A program made the position numbers and the translations under genes. Source: Streptomyces muensis (GTDB taxonomy: Bacteria > Actinomycetota > Actinomycetes > Streptomycetales > Streptomycetaceae). Taken from it: a stretch of 57,457 nt of DNA. Positions within the stretch are counted from its first letter, which is position 1. Every line of letters begins with the position of its first letter. Of the stretch, positions 50,875-57,457 are shown piece by piece. The notes under the pieces are model-generated. The model was not told the origin of the DNA. It ran no database searches and saw only the letters and a list, made by a program, of their open reading frames with translations. The stretch spans positions 1 through 57,457 of the forward strand of contig NZ_JAKEIP010000030.1 of assembly GCF_021474425.1 (NCBI RefSeq), read 5' to 3'.

Positions 50875-52698
50875 GTGGACCTGCACTTCGGCGACAGCAA
50901 ACCGACGGACGACGAACGGGCCGCCGTCGACGCCCTGCTCGGCCCGCCCGAGTCGTCCTGGGAGGGCGCCGACCGCTCCGACGCGGACCTCAGGTGGGCG
51001 CGCGGCGGCCGCGAGGCCCGGGACCGCCGCGACCTGCTGTTGCCGGGGCTGCACGCCATCAACGACCGGATCGGCTGGATCAGCGAGGGCGCCCTGGACT
51101 ACCTCTGCCGACGGCTGACCGTGCCGCCGTCGGAGGCGTACGGGGTGGCCACCTTCTACGCCATGTTCTCGGTCAAGCCCCGCCCGGCGACCGTGCTCCA
51201 CGTGTGCACGGACCTCGCGTGCGCGGCGGCCGGGGCGAGCGAACTGTGCGCCGGGATCGAGGCCCGGCTGGGGCTCGGGAGCGGGGTGAGCGTGGAGCGC
51301 AGCCCCTGCCTCGGACTGTGCGAACGGGCACCTGCCGCGCTCGCGATCAAGGCCGGGGACCCGGTGCGTACGGCGGTGTCGGCGCCGGCGACCGTGCACG
51401 ACGCCGTCCTCGCCGCGAGCGCACCGGACTCGGCGCCGGAGGAGCCGGCGGCGGCGATGGCGGTACCCCAGGCCGGCGACCCGTCGCTGGTGCTGCTGCG
51501 CCGTGTCGGTCTCGTGGACCCATCGAGTCTCGACGACTACCGCGCCCACGGCGGCTACACCGCCCTGCGCCGGGCCTTCGAGCTCGGTCCCGCCGGAGTC
51601 ATCCGCGAGGTCACCGACTCCGGCCTGGTCGGGCGCGGCGGCGCCGCCTTCCCCACCGGCCGCAAATGGCAGGCCACGGCGTCGCAGCCCGACCACCCGC
51701 ACTACGTCGTCTGCAACGCCGACGAATCCGAGCCGGGCACCTTCAAGGACCGGGTGCTCATGGAGGGCGACCCGTACGCGCTGGTCGAGGCGATGACGAT
51801 CGCGGCGTACGCGACCGGCGCGCACAAGGGCTACCTGTACCTGCGGGGCGAGTACCCGCGGGCACTGGGGCGGCTGGAGCACGCCCTCGCGCAGGCACGG
51901 GCGCGTGGGTTCCTCCGTGACGACATCCTCGGGCAGGGCTACGCCTTCGACATCGAGATCCGGCGAGGCGCGGGGGCGTACATCTGCGGTGAGGAGACGG
52001 CCCTGTTCAACTCCATCGAGGGCTACCGGGGCGAGCCCCGCTCGAAGCCGCCGTTCCCGGTGGAGAAGGGGCTGTTCGGCAAGCCGACAGTGGAGAACAA
52101 CGTCGAGACGCTGGTCAACGTGCTGCCCATCCTGACGATGGGCGCCCCGGCGTACGCCGCGATCGGCACGGACCGGTCCACCGGGCCGAAGCTGTTCTGC
52201 GTGTCCGGGAGCGTGGAGCGGCCCGGCATCTACGAGCTGCCCTTCGGCGCGACGCTCGGTGAGCTGCTGGAGCTCGCCGGGGTCCGGGACGGGCTGCGGG
52301 CGGTGCTGCTGGGCGGTGCGGCGGGCGGCTTCGTACGGCCCGACGAACTGGACATCCCGCTCACCTTCGAAGGCACGCGGGAGGCGGGCACGACGCTCGG
52401 CTCGGGTGTGGTCATGGCCTTCGACGACACCGTTCCGCTGCCGCGGCTGCTGCTGCGGATCGCCGAGTTCTTCCGGGACGAGTCGTGCGGGCAGTGCGTG
52501 CCGTGCCGGGTCGGGACCGTACGGCAGGAGGAGGCGCTGCACCGGATCGTTCAGCGCACGGGTGCGGCGGCCGCCGATGACATCGCCCTGCTCAGGGAGG
52601 TCGGCCGCGCGATGCGGGACGCCTCGATCTGCGGTCTGGGGCAGACCGCGTGGAACGCCGTGGAATCCGCCATCGACCGTCTGGGGGCGTACGAATGA
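50875..52698 (+). CDS. NAD-reducing formate dehydrogenase subunit, NuoE-NuoF fusion
   Basis: A 607-residue fusion. Residues about 40-150 are the NuoE-like thioredoxin fold with a [2Fe-2S] cluster (VCTDLACAAA and SPCLGLCERAP). From about 205 comes the NuoF-like diaphorase: NADH glycine loop GLVGRGGAAFPTGRKW, FMN site VCNADESEPGTFKDR, GAYICGEETALFNSIEG, and the [4Fe-4S] ligands ESCGQCVPCRVGT with a later Cys in SICGLGQ. It starts with GTG 50875 five bases after the catalytic gene and its stop overlaps the next ATG. It transfers electrons from the Mo/Fe-S part to NAD+, as FdsB/FdsG do in soluble formate dehydrogenases. Confidence 0.93.
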   Translation: MDLHFGDSKPTDDERAAVDALLGPPESSWEGADRSDADLRWARGGREARDRRDLLLPGLHAINDRIGWISEGALDYLCRRLTVPPSEAYGVATFYAMFSVKPRPATVLHVCTDLACAAAGASELCAGIEARLGLGSGVSVERSPCLGLCERAPAALAIKAGDPVRTAVSAPATVHDAVLAASAPDSAPEEPAAAMAVPQAGDPSLVLLRRVGLVDPSSLDDYRAHGGYTALRRAFELGPAGVIREVTDSGLVGRGGAAFPTGRKWQATASQPDHPHYVVCNADESEPGTFKDRVLMEGDPYALVEAMTIAAYATGAHKGYLYLRGEYPRALGRLEHALAQARARGFLRDDILGQGYAFDIEIRRGAGAYICGEETALFNSIEGYRGEPRSKPPFPVEKGLFGKPTVENNVETLVNVLPILTMGAPAYAAIGTDRSTGPKLFCVSGSVERPGIYELPFGATLGELLELAGVRDGLRAVLLGGAAGGFVRPDELDIPLTFEGTREAGTTLGSGVVMAFDDTVPLPRLLLRIAEFFRDESCGQCVPCRVGTVRQEEALHRIVQRTGAAAADDIALLREVGRAMRDASICGLGQTAWNAVESAIDRLGAYE

Positions 52699-53555
52699 CC
52701 GTGGTACCGCTGGGGATCCCGCGCCGGCTGCTGGAGTTCACCATCGACGGAGAGCCCGTGCGCACGACGGAGGGCTCGACCATCCTCGACGCCTGCCGGG
52801 CGGCCGGGAAGGACATCCCGACCCTGTGCGAGGGCGACACGCTGCGGCCCAAGAACGCCTGCCGCGTGTGCGTCGTCGAGGTCGAGGGGTCGCGGACGCT
52901 CGTCCCGTCCTGCTCGCGCAAGGCCGAGGCCGGGATGGAGGTGAAGACCGACACCGAGCGCGCCCGGCACAGCCGCAAGATCGTCCTTGAGCTGCTCGCC
53001 TCCTCGGTCGACCTGTCGACCACACCGCACGTCGCCGGGTGGATCAAGGAGTACGAGGCGAAACCGGACCGGTTCGGCCCGGACGCGGCGCGGCTCAACG
53101 AGGAGCCGAGGATCGACAACGAGCTGTACGTGCGTGACTACGACAAGTGCATCCTCTGCTACAAGTGCGTGGACGCCTGCGGTGACCAGTGGCAGAACAG
53201 CTTCGCGATCTCCGTCGCCGGACGGGGGTTCGACGCCCGGATCGCCGTGGAGCACGACGCCCCGCTGACCGACTCGGCATGCGTGTACTGCGGGAACTGC
53301 ATCGAGGTGTGCCCGACCGGGGCGCTGTCCTTCAAGTCCGAGTTCGACATGCGGGCGGCGGGTACGTGGGACGAGTCGGCACAGACCGAGACCACCACCG
53401 TGTGCGCGTACTGCGGTGTGGGCTGCAACCTCACACTCCACGTGCAGGACAATGAAATCGTGAAGGTCACCTCGCCGCACGACAATCCGGTGACCCACGG
53501 CAACCTGTGCATCAAGGGCCGCTTCGGCTACCAGCACGTACAGAACCGGGACTGA
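52695..53555 (+). CDS. Formate dehydrogenase N-terminal Fe-S part (2Fe-2S, two 4Fe-4S, Mo-proximal 4Fe-4S)
   Basis: A 286-residue iron-sulfur protein equivalent to the N-terminus of FdsA/NuoG. In order: plant-type [2Fe-2S] domain ([16 protein letters not shown], then VPSC); a His/Cys-type linker ([10 protein letters not shown]); two ferredoxin [4Fe-4S] motifs ([11 protein letters not shown] and [11 protein letters not shown]); and the Mo-proximal [4Fe-4S] domain ([10 protein letters not shown] ... [10 protein letters not shown]). It stops right after [11 protein letters not shown], where canonical alpha subunits continue into the MoCo domain. That continuation is the gene at 48950. ATG 52695 overlaps the NuoEF stop (ATGA), so all subunits are co-translated. 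Confidence 0.93.
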   Translation: MTVVPLGIPRRLLEFTIDGEPVRTTEGSTILDACRAAGKDIPTLCEGDTLRPKNACRVCVVEVEGSRTLVPSCSRKAEAGMEVKTDTERARHSRKIVLELLASSVDLSTTPHVAGWIKEYEAKPDRFGPDAARLNEEPRIDNELYVRDYDKCILCYKCVDACGDQWQNSFAISVAGRGFDARIAVEHDAPLTDSACVYCGNCIEVCPTGALSFKSEFDMRAAGTWDESAQTETTTVCAYCGVGCNLTLHVQDNEIVKVTSPHDNPVTHGNLCIKGRFGYQHVQNRD

Positions 53556-53571
53556 CGGGACTGATCGGGAC

Positions 53572-54420
53572 ATGGGACGAGTCACGGAACGACGCAAGGT
53601 GATCCGGATCCGCGACGGGGCGGTCTCCACCCGTCCGGACACGCTCGTCGCCGAGGAACCACTGGAGATCCGGCTGAACGGCAAGCCGCTCGCGATCACC
53701 ATGCGCACCCCGGGCGACGACTTCGCGCTGGCCGCCGGGTTCCTGGTCAGCGAGGGCGTGCTGGGCGGGCAGGCGGACCTGCAGAACATCGTGTACTGCG
53801 CGGGCGCCACGGTGGACGGCTCCAACACGTACAACGTGGTGGACGTGAAGACCGCGCCCGGAGTGGCCATCCCCGACATCACCCTCGAACGGAACGTCTA
53901 CACGACCTCGTCCTGCGGCCTGTGCGGCAAGGCGAGCCTCGACGCGGTACGGACGACGGCCCGCTGGCCGATAGCCGACACTCCCCCGGTCCGGCTCGAC
54001 CCCGACCTGCTCGCGAGCCTCCCCGACCGGCTCCGCGCGGCCCAGCGGGTCTTCGACCGGACCGGGGGTCTGCACGCGGCGGCCCTGTTCACCGAGGACG
54101 GCGAACTGCTCGACATACGGGAGGACGTCGGCCGGCACAACGCGGTCGACAAACTGGTCGGCCGTGCCCTGCAGAACGGCGACCTGCCGCTGTCCCGCAC
54201 CGTCCTGCTGGTCTCGGGGCGCGCCAGCTTCGAGCTCGCCCAGAAGGCCGTGATGGCGGGCATCCCCGTCCTGGCGGCCGTCTCCGCGCCCTCGTCACTC
54301 GCGGTGGACCTGGCCGCGGAGACGGGGCTGACACTGGTGGGCTTCCTGCGGGGCAGCTCCATGAACGTGTACGCGGGTGAGGACCGCATCGCCCTGCGGA
54401 CCGCGGCCGCCCAGGGCTGA
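53572..54420 (+). CDS. fdhD: Formate dehydrogenase accessory sulfurtransferase
   Basis: A 282-residue FdhD protein, which passes sulfur from a cysteine desulfurase to the molybdenum cofactor of formate dehydrogenase. The conserved loop SSCGLCGK (two Cys) is at about residues 120-127. The family blocks [31 protein letters not shown] and [17 protein letters not shown] are clear. ATG 53572 lies 16 bases after the Fe-S subunit stop. Its presence confirms that the upstream molybdoenzyme is a formate dehydrogenase rather than another member of the superfamily. It is followed by a repeat-rich hairpin. Confidence 0.96.
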   Translation: MGRVTERRKVIRIRDGAVSTRPDTLVAEEPLEIRLNGKPLAITMRTPGDDFALAAGFLVSEGVLGGQADLQNIVYCAGATVDGSNTYNVVDVKTAPGVAIPDITLERNVYTTSSCGLCGKASLDAVRTTARWPIADTPPVRLDPDLLASLPDRLRAAQRVFDRTGGLHAAALFTEDGELLDIREDVGRHNAVDKLVGRALQNGDLPLSRTVLLVSGRASFELAQKAVMAGIPVLAAVSAPSSLAVDLAAETGLTLVGFLRGSSMNVYAGEDRIALRTAAAQG

Positions 54421-54444
54421 ACCCGGTCCCCCCGCGGCACGCCG

Positions 54445-54495
54445 GCGGGGCCCCTGAACGGCGGGGAGCGCCCCCTGCGCCTGTAGGGGCCCCGC
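54445..54495 (+). terminator. Terminator-like hairpin after fdhD
   Basis: GCGGGGCCCCT (54445-54455) and AGGGGCCCCGC (54485-54495) pair perfectly; the 29-base loop can fold further. GGGGCCCC is itself palindromic, so alternative pairings exist. Confidence 0.6.
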
Positions 54496-54657
54496 TGTAT
54501 TGATGGCTCGGTACTCCATCCGTGATGTGACACGTGCACGGTTCTTGTGATGCGTGCGATAGCCCAACTAACGTCTGTGATGCGCACTTTGGACGTGGGA
54601 TGTCCGAATGTTCAGATGCCTGGACCATTGCCAGACGATGAAGGGCGGGCCCGCACC

Positions 54658-56547
54658 ATGCCGTCAAGAGTTCGCGCACGTCTCAGAGCCGTCCTTGTCG
54701 CGGTCGTCGCCCTCACGGCGACGGCCGCGACATTAGGTTCGGCCGAGTCCCGACCGAGCACTGCGACAACGCCGTTCGAGCAGCAGGTTCTGTTCCGGGC
54801 CGACCAGGATCCCGGGTACGCCTGCTTCCGTATTCCGGCGATCGTGAAGACCAAGGCCGGCACGCTGCTGGCGTTCGCGGAGGGGCGGGTGCTCAACTGC
54901 GGGGACGCCGCCGACATCGATCTCGTCCTCAAGCGGTCGACGGACGGTGGCCGCACCTGGGGGCCGCTCCAGGTCGTCAACGAGGGCGACGGCGACACGC
55001 ACGGCAACCCGGCGCCCATCGTGGACCGGGAGACCGGGCGCGTCCTGCTGGCGGAGACGTACAACACGGGCCGTACGGACAGCGGGAGTTGCTCCGTACC
55101 GTGTGACCGCACCCCGCATCTGCAGTACAGCGACGACGACGGTCTGACGTGGTCCGAGCCGCGCGATCTGAGCGCGGAGATACTGCCCGCGGAGTGGAAC
55201 TCCTGGTACGCCACCGGGCCCGTGCACGGCATCCAGCTCACCAAGGGCAGGCACGCCGGGCGGCTGGTCTTCGGTGTCAACACCGAGACCTGGGACGGCA
55301 GTCGGGTCACCGCCAACCATGCCGCCCTCATCGTCAGCGACGACGGCGGCGACAGTTGGCGGATCGGCGCCACCGACTCGTGGGCCATCTCGGCCGCCGA
55401 CCGCACCTTCCGGCAGAAGCCTTCCGAGGTGACCCTGACCGAGCGGGCGGACGGCACGATCCTCATCAGCGGCCGGGAGCAGGACGGCACCGATCTCGGG
55501 CATCGCTCCCAGACGTACAGCCGGGACGGCGGCGACAGCTTCACCGGGCCGTTCCGGGACATCCCGGACCTCTACACGCCCCAGGTGCAGGGCGCCACGC
55601 TCCGTCTGGGCGATCGGCTGTTGCTGTCCGCACCCGGCGATCCCGACCGCCGGCGGACCATGATGATCCGGTCCTCCTGGAACGGCGGCACGACCTGGGA
55701 CAGCGTGGACCGCGGCAGGGTCGTCACCACGGACTGGTCGGGCTACTCCGACATGGTGGGCGTCGACGCGTCCACGGTCGGCCTGCTGTACGAGGGCGGC
55801 GCCGTCGACGCGCGGGACGAGATCCGCTTCGCCCGCTTCACCGAGGACTGGCTCGGGCCGCGTCGTGGCCCCGACCCGACCACCGCCGACCTCGCCCCGG
55901 GCGCACCCCGGGCGACCGTTCTCGGGGGCGCGGGGGTGACGGACGGCGTGCTGGGCCGGGCCATGGAGTTCGACGGCGTGGACGACGCCGTACGGCTGCC
56001 GTACCGGTCCCGACTGCCGCTGGGGACGGGCGAGTTCACGGTCTCGTTGTTCTTCCGGTACTCCGCCACCTCCGGTGAGCAGCCGTTCCTGTGGATGGGC
56101 GGGATCGGCTCCACCCAGCCCCAGGTGTGGCTGCGCGGTGAGCCCGACAACGACCGGGTGCGTGCCCTGATCACCACTCGGGAGGGGTTCGGGACGGTGC
56201 GTACGTCGTCCGTCTGGGCCGGGGGTGCCCACAACGACGGCGAGTGGCATCATCTCGCGCTGCGGCGCGGGGGCGGGAAGTTGACGCTCGTCCTTGACGG
56301 CCGGGCGATCAGCACCACGGACGTGGCCGGTTCGGTCAGCCGGAACTCGCCGTTCGGCGTGCACGTCGGGCAGCGCATGGACAGCCGGGCCTTCCTCACC
56401 GGCGCGATCGACGAGGTCCGGGTGTGGAACCGGGCGCTCGGCGACAGCGAGCTCGACGCGGCGGCGCGGGCCGGCGCACGTAAGGGTTCGGCCACGTCCG
56501 ACACCGTCCTGTGGCTGCCCATGGACCGGGTGGGCCGAGGCCACTAA
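54658..56547 (+). CDS. Secreted sialidase (GH33) with C-terminal LamG-like domain
   Basis: A 629-residue exo-sialidase. The signal peptide is residues 1-30 (VRARLRAVLVAVVALTATAATLGSA). The six-bladed propeller begins at FEQQVLFRADQDPGY and has the arginine-triad FRIP motif (CFRIPAIV). Asp boxes follow: STDGGRTW, SDDDGLTW, SDDGGDSW, SRDGGDSF and SWNGGTTW. A concanavalin-like LamG domain (about 430-610: MEFDGVDDAVRLPY, GEWHHLALRRGGGKLTLVLDG, AIDEVRVWNRAL) probably binds glycans. ATG 54658 places the signal peptide at the start; the frame is open 111 bases further upstream without a better ribosome site. It releases terminal sialic acids outside the cell. No sialic acid uptake genes are in the window. 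Confidence 0.93.
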   Translation: MPSRVRARLRAVLVAVVALTATAATLGSAESRPSTATTPFEQQVLFRADQDPGYACFRIPAIVKTKAGTLLAFAEGRVLNCGDAADIDLVLKRSTDGGRTWGPLQVVNEGDGDTHGNPAPIVDRETGRVLLAETYNTGRTDSGSCSVPCDRTPHLQYSDDDGLTWSEPRDLSAEILPAEWNSWYATGPVHGIQLTKGRHAGRLVFGVNTETWDGSRVTANHAALIVSDDGGDSWRIGATDSWAISAADRTFRQKPSEVTLTERADGTILISGREQDGTDLGHRSQTYSRDGGDSFTGPFRDIPDLYTPQVQGATLRLGDRLLLSAPGDPDRRRTMMIRSSWNGGTTWDSVDRGRVVTTDWSGYSDMVGVDASTVGLLYEGGAVDARDEIRFARFTEDWLGPRRGPDPTTADLAPGAPRATVLGGAGVTDGVLGRAMEFDGVDDAVRLPYRSRLPLGTGEFTVSLFFRYSATSGEQPFLWMGGIGSTQPQVWLRGEPDNDRVRALITTREGFGTVRTSSVWAGGAHNDGEWHHLALRRGGGKLTLVLDGRAISTTDVAGSVSRNSPFGVHVGQRMDSRAFLTGAIDEVRVWNRALGDSELDAAARAGARKGSATSDTVLWLPMDRVGRGH

Positions 56548-56557
56548 CGTCCCAGGC

Positions 56558-57457
56558 GTGCCCGACGACGCACGCGTACGCCAGCGCACGGGAACCGGGG
56601 TCGGCCTGCTGCTGGCCCTGGTTCTCGCGGCCGTACTGCTCACCGCCCTCCCGGACGACGGCGAACGGGAGGGCGGTGCCGCGTGCCGGCCACACTCGGT
56701 GGCGTCCTGGTCGGCGAACGGCGACCTGACGGGTGAGTTCGCCCGGTACGGCGACGACCCGTCCCGTACCGACGACTGGACCGGCGGCGACGGCACGCAC
56801 TCGGTGCGGCTGCCGGACGGCCGGCTGCTGTGGCTGTTCTCGGACACCTACCTCGGCCAGGTGTACGCCCCGCCCAACCCCTACGGCGAGTCCTCGACCT
56901 GGCGGGACACGACCGCTCCCCTGGTGCGCAACTCGGCGGTCGTCATGCGCGAGGGACGCCTGGAGCGCACGCTCGCCGCTCCCCTGTTCCCCGACCCCGC
57001 TCCGAACCAGTGGCGCTGGCCGGTCGCCGCGCGTGTCGAGCCCCGCTCCCCCGGCTCGGACGAGCGGGTCGTACGGGTGCTGCTGTGGGTGCGTACGGCC
57101 GGGCAGGCCCCGTGGATCTACGGGGTGCCCACCGCCACCGAGGTCGCCACGCTCTCGCTGCCCGATCTGCGGGTGGAGTCGGTCGTCAAGGTGCTCGACC
57201 AGCAGCTGGTGCCGGATCCGTCGCGGCGGGTGCTGTTCGGGACGACGTTGGTGGAGGAGGACGGCTGGACGTACGTCTTCGGGGGCGACGACGGTCAGGC
57301 GGCGTCCCGGCCGGTCTCGCAGGCGTACGTCGCGCGTGTGCCGGAGGGCAGGCTCGCCGAGCCGGGGGCCTGGCGGTACTGGAACGGCTCGGAGTGGGCG
57401 GGGCCGGGTGCCGAGCCGCGTGCGGTGCTCGGGGACGGGCGGCGCAAGGGGGTGGGC
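56558..57457 (+). CDS. Membrane-anchored or secreted protein, DUF4185/DUF5005-like, cut by the window end
   Basis: Open from GTG 56558 to the last base (300 codons, no stop). After a short basic start (PDDARVRQRTGTG) a single hydrophobic segment (VGLLLALVLAAVLLTAL, about 14-31) acts as anchor or signal. The exported part contains WTGGDGTHSVRLPDGRLLWLFSDTYLG, then RNSAVVMREG, WRWPVAARVEP and VLFGTTLVEEDGWTYVFGG. Such an asparate/tryptophan-rich pattern is what I recall of DUF4185/DUF5005-type beta-propellers, often found near glycosidases. It follows the sialidase by ten bases and may be co-transcribed with it. Function unknown. Confidence 0.7.
   Translation, partial: MPDDARVRQRTGTGVGLLLALVLAAVLLTALPDDGEREGGAACRPHSVASWSANGDLTGEFARYGDDPSRTDDWTGGDGTHSVRLPDGRLLWLFSDTYLGQVYAPPNPYGESSTWRDTTAPLVRNSAVVMREGRLERTLAAPLFPDPAPNQWRWPVAARVEPRSPGSDERVVRVLLWVRTAGQAPWIYGVPTATEVATLSLPDLRVESVVKVLDQQLVPDPSRRVLFGTTLVEEDGWTYVFGGDDGQAASRPVSQAYVARVPEGRLAEPGAWRYWNGSEWAGPGAEPRAVLGDGRRKGVG

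Noticed and set aside
54547..54657. N-terminal extension of the sialidase
   Set aside because: The extra codons lie before a good signal peptide starting at 54658 and would bury it; they are more likely promoter and leader.

Overview
The window is high-GC actinobacterial DNA with the habits of a Streptomyces chromosome: very strong G/C third positions, frequent GTG starts, 4-bp ATGA/GTGA gene overlaps, twin-arginine signal peptides, a CebR-type operator and a MarR-P450-ferredoxin set. No insertion sequence, integrase, prophage or CRISPR array was seen. The left edge begins with an exact 77-bp sequence that recurs at 322, which looks like either a contig end or a tandem in-frame duplication.

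Layout. (1) 0.5-7.1 kb: a beta-glucoside uptake operon (GH1 beta-glucosidase, two permeases, lipoprotein binding protein) divergent from a Tat-exported beta-helix protein. (2) 7.1-12.5 kb: a second EF-G-like GTPase, a P450 with its ferredoxin divergent from a MarR regulator across a large palindrome, a DUF1801 protein and tRNA-Leu(GAG). (3) 12.8-24.6 kb: an oxalate catabolic locus: aldehyde dehydrogenase and a SucCD paralogue on the minus strand, divergent from a ThDP oxalyl-CoA decarboxylase-like enzyme, formyl-CoA:oxalate CoA-transferase, a fused ADP-forming acyl-CoA synthetase and two tandem oxalate/formate antiporters. (4) 24.7-43.5 kb: a long minus-strand block. It holds an ebo-type cluster (EboA, TatD, EboE, EboF homologues) with a myo-inositol-phosphate synthase and a gutted sugar isomerase, then a 1237-residue secreted PQQ/PKD/CBM/ThuA/DUF1080 protein, then a ribose-type ABC transporter with a Gfo/Idh/MocA dehydrogenase, a TIM-barrel isomerase and a ROK repressor. 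(5) 43.8-54.4 kb: a DUF4231 gene with a frameshift, a GntR/FCD regulator, a FabH-like ketosynthase, a third oxalate/formate-type antiporter with a 44-residue small subunit, and a divergent PanE-like / formate dehydrogenase / FdhD operon. (6) 54.7 kb to the end: a secreted sialidase and a truncated secreted protein.

How it fits together. Regions 3 and 5 appear to be two halves of one pathway. Oxalate enters in exchange for formate, is activated by Frc and decarboxylated to formyl-CoA. The released formate is oxidised to CO2 with NADH formation by the NAD-dependent formate dehydrogenase. The PanE-like protein could be an oxalyl-CoA reductase, as PanE2 is in Methylobacterium. Three sites sharing a TACAGT/ACTGTA core lie in front of the GntR gene and in both divergent promoters of regions 3 and 5, suggesting one regulon. 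A second regulatory link is a CTTTCTCC-N7-GGACAAAG palindrome found only in front of the ROK operon and the ThuA fusion gene.

The most unusual points are: a formate dehydrogenase alpha subunit split into two genes in permuted order; the two inferred regulons; the ADP-forming CoA ligase inside an oxalate operon; the ebo/inositol cluster with an internally deleted gene; and the EboA protein with a long minisatellite-encoded N-terminus.
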